From: Rhodococcus rhodochrous
Lineage (GTDB): Bacteria; Actinomycetota; Actinomycetes; Mycobacteriales; Mycobacteriaceae
Length of the DNA stretch: 64,000 nt
Direction of reading: 5' to 3'
NCBI RefSeq assembly: GCF_014854695.1
Contig: NZ_CP027557.1
Location: forward strand, 3,162,001-3,226,000
Part shown: one piece after another, positions 16,703 to 25,724 of the stretch
Position numbering within the stretch: the stretch's first letter is position 1
Layout of the letters: each line of letters opens with the position of its first letter
The notes under the pieces: generated by a model
Databases searched by the model: none
What the model saw: only the letters and a program-made list of their open reading frames with translations
What the model was told of the DNA's origin: nothing
Program-made: the position numbers and the translations under genes

Positions 16703-16940
16703 GGCGGAGCCTTTCGGCAGTGGGTGACGGCGCCGGGTGCAGTCTCCAGTGTGAGGAGCGGCGTGCGCGGCACACGAGAGTCTTCGGTCACTTCCTGCGG
16801 GCAGGTCGGGACCGTCGACTCTTGTGCGACCGACCGGTCCGAGCGTGTACTGGCAGGGTCCCGGAACGGCAGGATCCCGGAAACAGCAGTGTCCCGAAAC
16901 GGCCGTGCCCGCAGCTCGGACAGGCAGCGAGGTGATCGTG
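16703..16940. promoter_or_regulatory. Divergent promoter region flavodoxin / universal stress protein
   Basis: Contains a DosR-like half site GGGACCGTCGACTC at 16808-16821. Three degenerate 16-17 bp direct repeats built on TCCCGGAAACGGCA lie at 16856-16904, just upstream of the stress-protein gene. Both suggest regulated transcription, but neither is proven. Confidence 0.35.
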
Positions 16941-17813
16941 ATGACAGCACACCACCCCATCGTCGCCGGAGTGGACGGATCGAGAGCGTCCCTGCAGGCC
17001 GTGGGCTGGGCAGCTCGCGAAGCGGAACGTCGCCGGCTCCCGTTGTCGTTGGTCACCATAGTGTCGGTCCGCAACACCTTCGGTGTCCCGATCGGCATGC
17101 CCGCAGGATTCTTCGAGCAGGAGGAGTCCGAGGGACGCGACATGCTCCTCGACGCCGCCGAATACGCGCGCCGCGCGGCGCCCGAGGGTGAGCTGGACAT
17201 CGAGACCCACCTGTGCACCGGTTCCCCGTCGCTCGAACTGGTGGACCGGTCGAAGTCGGCGTCGATGGTGGTGGTCGGAGCCGGAGACAACCGGTTCGGC
17301 TGGGAGCGATTCGGTTCGGTCAGCCGAGCGGTGGTGACGCACACGCACGCCCCTGCCGTGGTGGTCCGCAAACTGCCGCACGTCGACGTCAACGACATCT
17401 CCGGTCCTGTGGTCGTCGGCGTCGACGGTTCGGAGCACAGTGTGCGCGCGGTGTCCGCGGCGTTCGAGGAGGCTTCGCTGCGCGGCACCGACGTGGTGGC
17501 CGTCCACGCGTGGTCGGACCTCGATGTGCGCGGCCCGTTCCGATTCCGGATCGACTGGGACAGCGTGGAGAACAAGGAGCGGGCGTTGTTGTCGGAGAGT
17601 CTCGCCGGGCACGGCGAGGCGTTCCCGGATGTGCGGGTGTACCCGGTGGTGGTGCTGGACCAGCCCTCCCACTATCTTGCGTCGCACGCTGCCGATGCGC
17701 AGTTGCTCGTTCTCGGCCGTCGCGGTCGAGGCGGGTTTCCGAGCCTGATGCTGGGATCCACCACATGGGCGCTGCTGCACACGGTGACCTGCCCCGTGAT
17801 GGTCGTCCCGTAG
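16941..17813 (+). CDS. Universal stress protein, two UspA domains
   Basis: 290 residues made of two UspA domains (about 5-145 and 155-290). Domain 2 has the ATP-binding signature GRRGRGGFPSLMLGST; the equivalent in domain 1 (GAGDNRFGWERFGS) is degenerate. Domain starts VAGVDGSRASLQAV and VVGVDGSEHSVRAV are clear. Tandem USPs of this form in mycobacteria are dormancy/hypoxia proteins that bind ATP. ATG 16941 is preceded by GAGGTG. Convergent with the PEP synthase gene. Confidence 0.9.
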   Translation: MTAHHPIVAGVDGSRASLQAVGWAAREAERRRLPLSLVTIVSVRNTFGVPIGMPAGFFEQEESEGRDMLLDAAEYARRAAPEGELDIETHLCTGSPSLELVDRSKSASMVVVGAGDNRFGWERFGSVSRAVVTHTHAPAVVVRKLPHVDVNDISGPVVVGVDGSEHSVRAVSAAFEEASLRGTDVVAVHAWSDLDVRGPFRFRIDWDSVENKERALLSESLAGHGEAFPDVRVYPVVVLDQPSHYLASHAADAQLLVLGRRGRGGFPSLMLGSTTWALLHTVTCPVMVVP

Positions 17814-17828
17814 TGCGCGACCTACAGT

Positions 17829-17846
17829 CGGCGGTGATCCCCGCCG
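17829..17846. terminator. Hairpin between the stress protein and ppsA genes
   Basis: CGGCGG/CCGCCG arms with a six-base loop, located between convergent stops at 17813 and 17848. Short stem, no T-run. Confidence 0.35.
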
Positions 17847-17847
17847 G

Positions 17848-20133
17848 TCACGTCCCGTCGCTCCGGGCGCGGTCGAGCAGGATGCGTTGTTCCGCTCGCG
17901 CCACCGTCCGTCTCGTCTGCGCCGCGGCGTCGGGCGCGACCGACACGGAGGTGATACCGCGCCGGACGAGATGTTCCGCGAGTTCGGTGCTCGTCGACAC
18001 GGCCTGACCGCACAGCGACGTCGTCAGTCCCGCGGCCGAGGCCCGCTCGATGATGTGATCGATCGCGTCGAGCACCGCGGGGTCGAGGGTGTCGAACAGG
18101 TCCTTGCACACCTCCGAGTCCCGGTCCACCCCGAGCATCAACTGCGTGAGGTCATTGGTTCCGATGGACACACCGTGGATGCCGAGCTTCGCGTATTCCG
18201 GCAACCAGTAGACGACCGACGGGACTTCGGCCATGATCCAGCGCTGCAAGCGCTGGTCGGAGCCGAGCGGATGCCGGTCGAGTTGGGCGAGGCAGTCCCG
18301 CAGTTCCCAGCGGGTGCGCACGAACGGGATCATCAGGTGCACGTTCGGGTGCGCGCTCCGAACCCGGTGCAGCACATCGAGATCCAGGGAGAACAGTTCC
18401 GGATCCCGAATGTACCGGAAGCATCCGCGGTAGCCGATCATCGGGTTCTCTTCGTGGGGTTCGACCTCACCGCCCTCGAGGTCGGCGAACTCGTTGCTGC
18501 GCAGGTCGATCGCGCGGTACACGACCGGACGCGGTGCGAACGCCGCCGCGATCCGCGCGAGGCCACCCGCCATCTTCTCCACATATTCGTTGCGACGGCC
18601 CTGCGCGATCATGTGCGAGGGATGTTCCCCCGCGAGCGCTTCGGTGATCATGAACTCGGCGCGCAGCAGACCGACGCCGTCGACATCGGTCGCGGCGACC
18701 GCCTCCGCGGCGTCGGGGGTGGCGAGATTGACGTAGACCGCTGTGGCCGTGACAGTCTCGGCGGAGAGAGTCGATGTCGCCGGCGCGGAGGTCGTCGCCG
18801 CGGGCCGCTCGGCGGTGTGGACCGCCCCGTCGAACACCACACCGACGTTGCCGTCCACGGTGATCAGCTGCCCGTCGTGCAGATCGGTGGTGGCGGTACG
18901 TGCACCGACCACGACGGGCTTGCCGAGTTCCCGTCCGACGATGGCCGCGTGGCAGGTGATGCCACCGCCGTCGGTGACGATGCCGCCGGCGCGGCGCAGG
19001 ATCGGCAGCCAGTCCGGCCGGGTCATCGGTGCCACGATGATCTCGCCGTCGCTCAGGCGCTTCCCGTCGACGAGTTCGTGCAGCACCCGCACGCGGCCGG
19101 TCACCGTCCCGGGGCCCGCGCCGAGACCGGTCAGCAACGGTCGTGCCTCGCCGTTGCCGGACGGGGCGGGAGCCGCCGGTTGGTCGAGTGTGGTGATGGG
19201 GCGGGTCTGCACGATCCACAACTCGTCGTCGGCGAACGCGAACTCGAGGTCCTGGGGATGCCCGTAGTGTTCTTCGACTCCGGCGGCCAGCCGTGCGACG
19301 CGCAGGAGTTGCTCGTCGTCGAGGACCCGGGTGCGGCGCTCGGGGTCGAGGGCGACACGGCTGTCCCCGCTGTCGGTGGAGGTGATGCGGAATTCCTGAT
19401 GACCGAGGTGCACGTCGAGCACCTCGAAGCCGTCCTTCGCCACGACGTACGTGTCGGGTTCGACCTGCCCGCCGACGACGACCTCACCGAGACCGAGCGC
19501 TGCTTCGACGACGATCCGATCGAGTTCGCCCGTGCGCGGGTCGGCCGTGAACGCCACGCCCGACGACTCGGACTTCACCATCACCTGGACCACCACCGCG
19601 ATGGACGGTTCGTCGGTCACCCCGCGCAGCCCTCGGTAGGTGCGGGCGCGTTCGGACCACAACGAGGCCCAGCACGCCTGCACCGCGCGGATCACCGCGT
19701 CGGCGCCGATGATGTTCGTGTACGACTCGTGGATACCCGCGAACGAGGTATCCGCGGCGTCCTCCGCGGGAGCGGACGACCGCACCGCGACCGGCACATC
19801 GGGACCGAGGCTCTCGTAGGCGGAGACGATCGCCGCGCGCATCCCGGCCGGCACGGTCGAATCCGTCACCAGGGCGGCGAGCTCGGCGGAGGTGCGTATC
19901 AGGGTGGCGTCGTCGATGTCGGCGGCAGGTGCCGCCTCGGCTGCCAGCCGGGATCGGACACCGGCTGCGTCCATCGCGTCGAGATACGCATCGGTGGTGA
20001 CGGCGAACGCCGGCGGTACCGGAAAGCCTGCGCAGGTGAGTTCACCCAGATTGGCGGACTTGCCACCGACCGTCGGCGCGTCGGCGGCGCCGACCTCCGC
20101 GATCGGTCGTACCCACAGTTCGTGTTCGGTCAT
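17848..20133 (-). CDS. ppsA: Phosphoenolpyruvate synthase
   Basis: 761 residues. Converts pyruvate + ATP + H2O to PEP + AMP + Pi. The N-terminal ATP-grasp domain starts at VGGKSANLGEL and includes VAVRSSAPAED and DLEFAFADDELWIVQTRP. The swivelling domain has the phospho-His in GGGITCHAAIVGRELG near residue 395. The C-terminal TIM barrel has GVGLLRAEFM, NPMIGYRG and the catalytic Cys in TSLCGQAVS. Length agrees with PpsA. Its placement between a stress protein and a K+ channel resembles hypoxia-linked gene groups. Codon ATG 20133; the promoter region is shared with the channel gene. Confidence 0.92.
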   Translation of the reverse strand: MTEHELWVRPIAEVGAADAPTVGGKSANLGELTCAGFPVPPAFAVTTDAYLDAMDAAGVRSRLAAEAAPAADIDDATLIRTSAELAALVTDSTVPAGMRAAIVSAYESLGPDVPVAVRSSAPAEDAADTSFAGIHESYTNIIGADAVIRAVQACWASLWSERARTYRGLRGVTDEPSIAVVVQVMVKSESSGVAFTADPRTGELDRIVVEAALGLGEVVVGGQVEPDTYVVAKDGFEVLDVHLGHQEFRITSTDSGDSRVALDPERRTRVLDDEQLLRVARLAAGVEEHYGHPQDLEFAFADDELWIVQTRPITTLDQPAAPAPSGNGEARPLLTGLGAGPGTVTGRVRVLHELVDGKRLSDGEIIVAPMTRPDWLPILRRAGGIVTDGGGITCHAAIVGRELGKPVVVGARTATTDLHDGQLITVDGNVGVVFDGAVHTAERPAATTSAPATSTLSAETVTATAVYVNLATPDAAEAVAATDVDGVGLLRAEFMITEALAGEHPSHMIAQGRRNEYVEKMAGGLARIAAAFAPRPVVYRAIDLRSNEFADLEGGEVEPHEENPMIGYRGCFRYIRDPELFSLDLDVLHRVRSAHPNVHLMIPFVRTRWELRDCLAQLDRHPLGSDQRLQRWIMAEVPSVVYWLPEYAKLGIHGVSIGTNDLTQLMLGVDRDSEVCKDLFDTLDPAVLDAIDHIIERASAAGLTTSLCGQAVSTSTELAEHLVRRGITSVSVAPDAAAQTRRTVARAEQRILLDRARSDGT

Positions 20134-20266
20134 CGACGACTCCCCACACTCCCCGCCCCGCGTCGACCTTTCGGGCAGGGGGGCGGATACTCGATCTTCC
20201 CATCGTCACCCCCGGCCCGATCGATACCCTAGGGGCAAAAGTCATCATTCCGGGACGGGGACGACC
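20134..20266. promoter_or_regulatory. Divergent promoter region ppsA / K+ channel with DosR-like site
   Basis: GGGGCAAAAGTCAT at 20232-20245 matches about 10 of 14 positions of the DosR/DevR half-site arrangement GGGACTWWAGTCCC. It lies 22 bp before the channel start and 99 bp before ppsA. Motif match by eye only. Confidence 0.35.
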
Positions 20267-20809
20267 GTGGCCGATCCTCCGCGCACACCCGATCCGCGGG
20301 AGCGGAGACGGTTGATCGTGTCTGCGGTCGCGCGACCCGCACTCACCGCGCTCGTCCTGGTCAGCGTGTATTTCGTCGTTCCCCTGGATCAGGTCACCGG
20401 CGTGTCCGACGTGTTGTTCCTCGTCGGGGGTGGCGTAGTGGTCCTGCTCGTCGGAGGGTGGCAGGTCCACAGAATTCTCGCCGCGGAGTATCCGGCGGTG
20501 CAGGCGATCGAGGCGCTCATCAGCGTCGTGTCCCTGCATCTCGTGCTGTTCGCGACCGTCTATCTGCGGATGTCCGTCGTCGCCCCGGACGACTTCTCCG
20601 AATCGCTGTCCCGGATCGATGCGATCTATTTCTGTCTGACGGTTTTCGCCACGGTGGGCTTCGGGGACATTTCCGCCGAGTCCGAGCCTGCGCGCGCCGT
20701 GGTGTCGGTGCAGATGGTTGCGAACCTGATCTTCTTCGCGGTCGGGGTCCGGTTGCTCGCGGCCGCGGTGCAGTGGCGTCGGCGCAGCCGCGGTGACGAC
20801 GAGGCGTGA
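20267..20809 (+). CDS. Two-pore-helix type potassium channel protein
   Basis: 180-residue membrane protein with four hydrophobic segments (about 19-36, 43-62, 80-100, 140-160) and the K+ selectivity filter TVFATVGFGD just before the last helix. No C-terminal RCK or cyclic-nucleotide domain, only a short basic tail, so gating is not indicated. GTG 20267 is the start that leaves the hydrophobic region intact. Probably monocistronic. Confidence 0.82.
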   Translation: MADPPRTPDPRERRRLIVSAVARPALTALVLVSVYFVVPLDQVTGVSDVLFLVGGGVVVLLVGGWQVHRILAAEYPAVQAIEALISVVSLHLVLFATVYLRMSVVAPDDFSESLSRIDAIYFCLTVFATVGFGDISAESEPARAVVSVQMVANLIFFAVGVRLLAAAVQWRRRSRGDDEA

Positions 20810-20876
20810 AAGATCCGGGTTCGGTCCACCGGATTCCACGACTTCGCATTCCCACTGCAGGCTGCGGGGTGATCCT

Positions 20877-20918
20877 TGTAGGGATGCGACTGTAGGGATG
20901 CGACTGTAGGGATGCGAC
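20877..20918. repeat. Three perfect tandem copies of a 14-bp unit
   Basis: TGTAGGGATGCGAC occurs three times head to tail (20877-20890, 20891-20904, 20905-20918), between the K+ channel gene and the exporter gene whose start is 27 bp further on. Perfect conservation suggests either recent slippage or spaced sites for a regulator. Confidence 0.95.
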
Positions 20919-20944
20919 TCCACTGACGCCTGTCGGAGGCCGAC

Positions 20945-22741
20945 ATGTTGGATTGGGGAACCGTCGTCGTCGACAGCATCGTGTGGACGGCGAAAGCGTT
21001 TGCGATCACTGCCCTGGTCTTCGTCGCCGTGATCGCCGCGCTCGTGCGGTTCACGCGTTGGGGTCGCCAGTGGTGGCGCATCGCCGCGTCCTTCTTCGAC
21101 CCGCGCAACGGCGCCGGCGGCCTCGCCCTCGCCGCGATCGTGTTGCTGCTGACGGTGTTCGCCGTGCGGATGAGCGTGCTGTTCTCCTACTGGTACAACG
21201 ACTTCTATACGGCGATCCAGAATCTGGACGAGTCGGCCTTCTGGCGGTTCATGCGGGTCTTCGCGATCCTGGCGACGGTCCATGTGGTGCGTGCGCTCGT
21301 CGACTACCTGCTCGCGCAGACCCTCGACATCCGGTGGCGGACACATCTGAACGAACGCCTCGTGGACGACTGGCTCGAGTCGGGGTCCTTCTACAAGGAT
21401 CGGTTCGTCTCGTCGCCGGTCGACAATCCGGATCAGCGCATCCAGGTGGACATCACGAGTTTCGTCACTACCACACGGGTGCTGTCGATGGGGGCGGTGA
21501 CGGCGGTGCTGTCGATCGTCAGTTTCACGGGAATCCTGTGGGATCTGTCGGGACCGATCACGATCTTCGGCACCGAGATCCCCCGCGCGATGGTCTTTCT
21601 CGTGATCGTCTACGTGCTCGTCACCACGGCGGTCGCCTTCTGGATCGGCCGTCCCCTGATCATGCTCAACTTCCTGAACGAGAAGCTCGGCGCGACCTAC
21701 CGGTACGCGCTCGTGCGGGTGCGCGAGTACGGCGAATCGATCGCGTTCTACCGGGGTGAGGGCGTCGAGCGGGGTGGGCTGCTCGCGCGGTTCGCCGCGG
21801 TGATCCGCAACTGGTGGCACATCGTGTTCCGGACGCTGAAGTTCAACGGTTTCAACCTGGCGGTCAACCAGACCGCGGTGATCTTCCCGTTCCTCGTGCA
21901 GGGGCCCCGTCTGTTCGCCGGCCAGGTGACCCTCGGCGACGTGATGCAGACGAGCAACGCGTTCGGGCAGGTGCACGACTCGCTGTCGTTCTTCCGCGAG
22001 TCGTACGACGAGTTCGCGGCGTTCCGCGCGACCACGATCCGCTTGAACGGATTGCTCGACACCACGCATCAGGCCGCCGAACTGCCCTCGGTCTCGGTCC
22101 GGGTGCAGGAGGATCGGCTGGAACTGGCGGATCTGTCGGTGGAGACCCCAGCGGGTGACCCGCTCGTCACCGACCTGTCGCTGGGTGTCGATGCGGGCGA
22201 GGCGCTTCTGGTGCGCGGAGTGTCGGGCAGCGGGAAGACCACCCTGCTCCGCACGATCGCGGGACTGTGGCCGTATGCGCGCGGTGAGGTCGACCGGCCG
22301 GCCGGTGACGGATTGTTCCTGTCCCAGCACCCTTACCTCCCGCTGGGCACCCTGCGCGATGCCGTCACCTATCCCCGCGCGGCGGACCACGACGACGCGG
22401 CGATCCGCACGGCGCTCGAGACGGTTGCGCTCGGGCATCTCGCCGAACGGCTCGACGTGGAGACCGACTGGGCGCGCACCCTCTCCCCGGGCGAACAGCA
22501 ACGGCTCGGGTTCGCGCGCATCCTGTTGTCGTCCCCGGCGATCGTGTTCCTGGACGAGGCCACCGCCGCGGTCGACGAAGGTCTCGAACACGCGCTGTAC
22601 CGGACGATGCGGGAAGCGCTGCCGGACGCCGTGATCGTGAGCGTCGGGCATCGGAGCACTCTCGACGCCTTTCACGACCGCGTCCTGGAACTCCGCGGCG
22701 AAGGACGCTGGGTGGTCTCCGACCTGCAGAAGTCGCGATGA
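20945..22741 (+). CDS. BacA/SbmA-YddA type ABC transporter (membrane domain fused to ATPase)
   Basis: 598 residues. The N-terminal ABC_membrane_2 domain (to about residue 390) has six hydrophobic segments and the family sequence SYWYNDFYTAIQN. The C-terminal ATPase has Walker A GVSGSGKTT, signature LSPGEQQRLGFARIL and Walker B IVFLDEATAAVD. Architecture equals M. tuberculosis Rv1819c, a BacA-like transporter able to import cobalamin and hydrophilic peptides. Works as a homodimer in the inner membrane. ATG 20945 follows GGAGGCC. Confidence 0.88.
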   Translation: MLDWGTVVVDSIVWTAKAFAITALVFVAVIAALVRFTRWGRQWWRIAASFFDPRNGAGGLALAAIVLLLTVFAVRMSVLFSYWYNDFYTAIQNLDESAFWRFMRVFAILATVHVVRALVDYLLAQTLDIRWRTHLNERLVDDWLESGSFYKDRFVSSPVDNPDQRIQVDITSFVTTTRVLSMGAVTAVLSIVSFTGILWDLSGPITIFGTEIPRAMVFLVIVYVLVTTAVAFWIGRPLIMLNFLNEKLGATYRYALVRVREYGESIAFYRGEGVERGGLLARFAAVIRNWWHIVFRTLKFNGFNLAVNQTAVIFPFLVQGPRLFAGQVTLGDVMQTSNAFGQVHDSLSFFRESYDEFAAFRATTIRLNGLLDTTHQAAELPSVSVRVQEDRLELADLSVETPAGDPLVTDLSLGVDAGEALLVRGVSGSGKTTLLRTIAGLWPYARGEVDRPAGDGLFLSQHPYLPLGTLRDAVTYPRAADHDDAAIRTALETVALGHLAERLDVETDWARTLSPGEQQRLGFARILLSSPAIVFLDEATAAVDEGLEHALYRTMREALPDAVIVSVGHRSTLDAFHDRVLELRGEGRWVVSDLQKSR

Positions 22742-22815
22742 TCCCCGCCCACCACCCGCCGGTACCGCGGTGTCGGGTCCGGCCGGACCCGACGACTCTT
22801 CCGGGAGGTGCTTGA

Positions 22816-23799
22816 ATGTTCGACACTCTTGTGCCCGATTCCCAGCGACGCAGCCTGACGGAACTCGACGAGCGTCTGGATCTGTCGGTCGGTGACCGGC
22901 AGGCGAAGCGGTCGGCGTTCTGGACGATGCTCACGCTCTCGGCGGTCATCGCCGTGGCGGGGGTGGTCAGTGATTCGACGGCCACCGTGATCGGGGCGAT
23001 GATCGTCGCGCCGTTGTCCACTCCGATCCTGGGCGTCGGTCTGGGAATCGCGGTCGGACGCGGTGTGTTGATCGCGCGCAGCGTCGCCCGGATCCTCGGC
23101 GGCATCGTCCTGGTGGTCGTCCTCGGGGTCGTCTTCGCCCAGGTGCTCGCGAATCCGGGCAATGTCCTGTCGAACTCGCAGGTCCTCGGTCGCACGTCGC
23201 CGACGTTGATGGATCTGACGGCGGCCATCGCGACCGGACTGGTCGGGGCGATCGCGGTGACACGCCGCGATGTCGGAGACGTCCTGCCCGGGGTCGCCAT
23301 CGCGATCTCGCTGGTGCCTCCGCTCGCGGTGGTCGGTGTCTGCCTCGGCTCCGGCGCACCGACCCTCGCGCTCGGCGCCTTCGTGCTGTTCGCATCCAAC
23401 GTGGTCGCGCTGATCATCACGGCCACAGTGGTTCTCGTCGCCGCAGGTTACTCCCGGGAGGCGGCGGAGACGGTCCGAACCCGGTGGCGACGGGCCTATG
23501 CCGTGCTGGCGGTGGCGCTGGTCGTCGTCGCGGTGCCGATGGTCGTCAACTCGATGGCGTCGTTGTGGGCACGGCAGATCTCCGCGCAGGCCACGCAGTG
23601 GCTCGACGGGACACCCGGCGCGGAGGTCACCGGGGTGGACTGGCACGGCACCACGGTGGTCGTGTCCGTGCTCGGTCCGGCCGAGCTACCACCCCTGGAC
23701 GAGCTCGACGCCGCGGTCGATGCGGTCCTGCCCTGGGATCCCACCCTGCAGGTCGTCCATACCGTGGGCGCGAACATCGAACGGGTCGACTCGGAGTGA
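22816..23799 (+). CDS. DUF389 (TIGR00341) membrane protein
   Basis: 327 residues. A short N-terminal cytoplasmic segment, then a hydrophobic core with the DUF389 hallmark VIGAMIVAPLSTPILGVGLG near residue 55 and VAIAISLVPPLAVVG near residue 160. Six or so helices, and a soluble C-terminal tail of about 65 residues. Family function is not established. GGGAGG lies before ATG 22816. Spacing of 74 bp from the exporter gene allows co-transcription. Confidence 0.85.
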   Translation: MFDTLVPDSQRRSLTELDERLDLSVGDRQAKRSAFWTMLTLSAVIAVAGVVSDSTATVIGAMIVAPLSTPILGVGLGIAVGRGVLIARSVARILGGIVLVVVLGVVFAQVLANPGNVLSNSQVLGRTSPTLMDLTAAIATGLVGAIAVTRRDVGDVLPGVAIAISLVPPLAVVGVCLGSGAPTLALGAFVLFASNVVALIITATVVLVAAGYSREAAETVRTRWRRAYAVLAVALVVVAVPMVVNSMASLWARQISAQATQWLDGTPGAEVTGVDWHGTTVVVSVLGPAELPPLDELDAAVDAVLPWDPTLQVVHTVGANIERVDSE

Positions 23800-23806
23800 G
23801 GGAAGG

Positions 23807-23905
23807 TCAGGGGGTGGCGATCGCGAAGTCCGGATCGGGTTCGTCCAGCACACTCACCAGTGTGGCGAGCACGCCGGCCGTCCCGTCGACATCGAGCCCC
23901 CTCGG
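23807..23905 (-). pseudogene. Possible gene remnant resembling an alkyl-sulfatase C-terminus
   Basis: On the minus strand an open stretch ends with the translated tail LVSVLDEPDPDFAIATP and a TGA at 23807-23809. It resembles the SCP2-like C-terminus of alkyl sulfatases (general form ...LLDEFDPWFNIVTP). No ATG lies upstream, and the frame is closed by a stop about 220 bp upstream, so any parent gene has been lost. The surrounding 297-bp gap (23800-24096) holds nothing else that can be supported. Confidence 0.3.
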
Positions 23906-24096
23906 AGTTCGCAAATCGGACAACAATTCTCGTTTCGGCCGGAAATCGGACGTCCGGACTTGGCGATACGGCCCGGCATCGCGTATTAGTTGTGTCGCGT
24001 CATAAACCTGTGACGGGGGTCATGGTTTGACGCACATGTCGGCGGGGCAGCAGGGGGCCTCGCCACGAACTGCCCGGCGATCCGGGCGGAGGAAAT

Positions 24097-25515
24097 GTGC
24101 CGATGCGTCCACCCATGTCGCCCACCGATTCGATGTTTCTCCTCGGGGAGTCCCGTGATCATCCGATGCATGTGGGCGGACTGATCCTTCTCCGGCCTCG
24201 CGAAGGCACGACCGCCGCGGATCTGGGAGCACTGTTCACTGCCGCCGCGGCGGACGGCGAGGTCGCCCCGCTGTGGCGCAAGCGTGCGGCCCGTTCCCTG
24301 GGCAGCTTCGGTCAGTGGGCCTGGGAGGAGGATGCGAACTTCGACCTGAGCTACCACGTGCGACGCAACGCATTGCCGCAGCCCGGCGGGCTCGACGAAC
24401 TGTGGGATCTCGTCTCCCGGCTGCACAGCACGCTGCTCGACCGGAGCCGGCCGTTGTGGCAGATACACGTCATCGAGGGTCTCGCGGACGGCCGTCTCGC
24501 CGTCTACACGAAGATCCATCACGCTCTCGCCGACGGCGTGGGGGCGATGAAATTGCTGCGTCGCGCCCTGAGCCCGGACTCCGAGCGGACCGACATGCCG
24601 GCGCCGTGGGCGCCCTTCGACACGCCGAGCCGTCCTCATTCGCCCGGGACCGCGCTCGATCTTCCCGAGGCCGCGATGCAGGCGGTGCGGACCGCGACGG
24701 CCGAGGTCACCGGCTTCGTGCCCGCGCTGGCGGGCACCGTGAACAGGGCACTGCGCGGTGGAGGCGGATCGTTGTCGCTCGCCGCACCGAACACCGTGAT
24801 CAACGTGCCCATCTCGGGTACGCGCCGGTTCGCCGCGCGCTCGTGGCCGCTGGCCCGCCTGCGCGCGGTGGCCAGGGCGGCCGACACCACCGTCAACGAT
24901 GTCGTGCTGGCCATGTCGTCAGGAGCACTGCGCGCCTTCCTGATCGAGCAGGAGGCGTTGCCCGACAGGTCGCTCGTGGCCATGGTCCCGGTGTGCCTTC
25001 TACCCGACAAGGACTGTGCCGGAAACGAACTCGGTGTTCTGATGGCGGATCTGGGTACGGATATCGCCGATCCGGCCGACCGGCTGTCCAGGGTGTCTGC
25101 GTCGACGACGGAGGGCAAGAGCTCCATGCAGGGGATGTCCTCCCTGTCCCGGCTGGCGGCCAGCGCACTCGGCGTCGCGCCGCTGGCGGTAGGGATCCTC
25201 ACCCGCAATCGTGCGCTCCCGCGACCGCCCTTCAACGTCATCGTCTCGAACGTGCCGGGATCGCCGGATCCGTTGTACTGGAACGGCGCTCGTGTGGATG
25301 CGGTGTATCCGCTGTCCGTGCCGGTCGATGGTCAGGCACTGAACATCACGTGCACGAGCACCGACGACGCCATCGCTTTCGGTCTCACTTCATGCAGTCG
25401 CAGCCTGCCGCAACTCCAGCCGCTGCTCGACCACTTCGACGCGGCCCTCGAAGCACTCGAGGACGCCTTCGACCTCGCTCCCGTCGACCGGCAGGAAGCC
25501 GTGCGCGCGGGCTGA
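24097..25515 (+). CDS. Wax ester synthase / diacylglycerol acyltransferase (WS/DGAT)
   Basis: 472 residues. Transfers acyl groups from acyl-CoA to fatty alcohols or diacylglycerol, building the storage lipids typical of rhodococci and mycobacteria. The catalytic HHxxxDG is IHHALADG (His near residue 141). Other family marks: RPLWQIHVIEGL, VNDVVLAMSSGALR and the late PFNVIVSNVPG. Peripheral membrane or lipid-body enzyme. GTG 24097 has GGAGG just upstream; ATG 24103 is the alternative. The methyltransferase gene follows on the same strand after a 209-bp gap. Confidence 0.92.
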   Translation: MPMRPPMSPTDSMFLLGESRDHPMHVGGLILLRPREGTTAADLGALFTAAAADGEVAPLWRKRAARSLGSFGQWAWEEDANFDLSYHVRRNALPQPGGLDELWDLVSRLHSTLLDRSRPLWQIHVIEGLADGRLAVYTKIHHALADGVGAMKLLRRALSPDSERTDMPAPWAPFDTPSRPHSPGTALDLPEAAMQAVRTATAEVTGFVPALAGTVNRALRGGGGSLSLAAPNTVINVPISGTRRFAARSWPLARLRAVARAADTTVNDVVLAMSSGALRAFLIEQEALPDRSLVAMVPVCLLPDKDCAGNELGVLMADLGTDIADPADRLSRVSASTTEGKSSMQGMSSLSRLAASALGVAPLAVGILTRNRALPRPPFNVIVSNVPGSPDPLYWNGARVDAVYPLSVPVDGQALNITCTSTDDAIAFGLTSCSRSLPQLQPLLDHFDAALEALEDAFDLAPVDRQEAVRAG

Positions 25516-25638
25516 CGCCACCGGGTAGCCGTCCGTGCGGCCTGACGCATGGGATAGTCGCAGTGCACTCGTGTGCCCGAGTCGGACAACTGCCCCAGGA
25601 ATCGCCGTTCTCGTGTGAGAAAGCACTCCGCCGGAGCA

Positions 25639-25652
25639 CTATCGACCGATAG
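25639..25652. promoter_or_regulatory. Small inverted repeat upstream of the methyltransferase
   Basis: CTATCG-AC-CGATAG, 72 bp before the start at 25725, next to a second small dyad CTCCG-C-CGGAG at 25626-25636. The 209-bp gap 25516-25724 holds no supported gene. Confidence 0.3.
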
Positions 25653-25724
25653 CGGTGTGCCCCCGGGATGCGTCGACGCCGACACGGCAACTCGCGTCCC
25701 ACTCCTCGCGGAGAGCAGGTCCGA

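Noticed and set aside
20042..22675. 877-codon minus-strand open frame
   Set aside because: Covers the complement of the K+ channel and exporter genes; no domain is recognisable.
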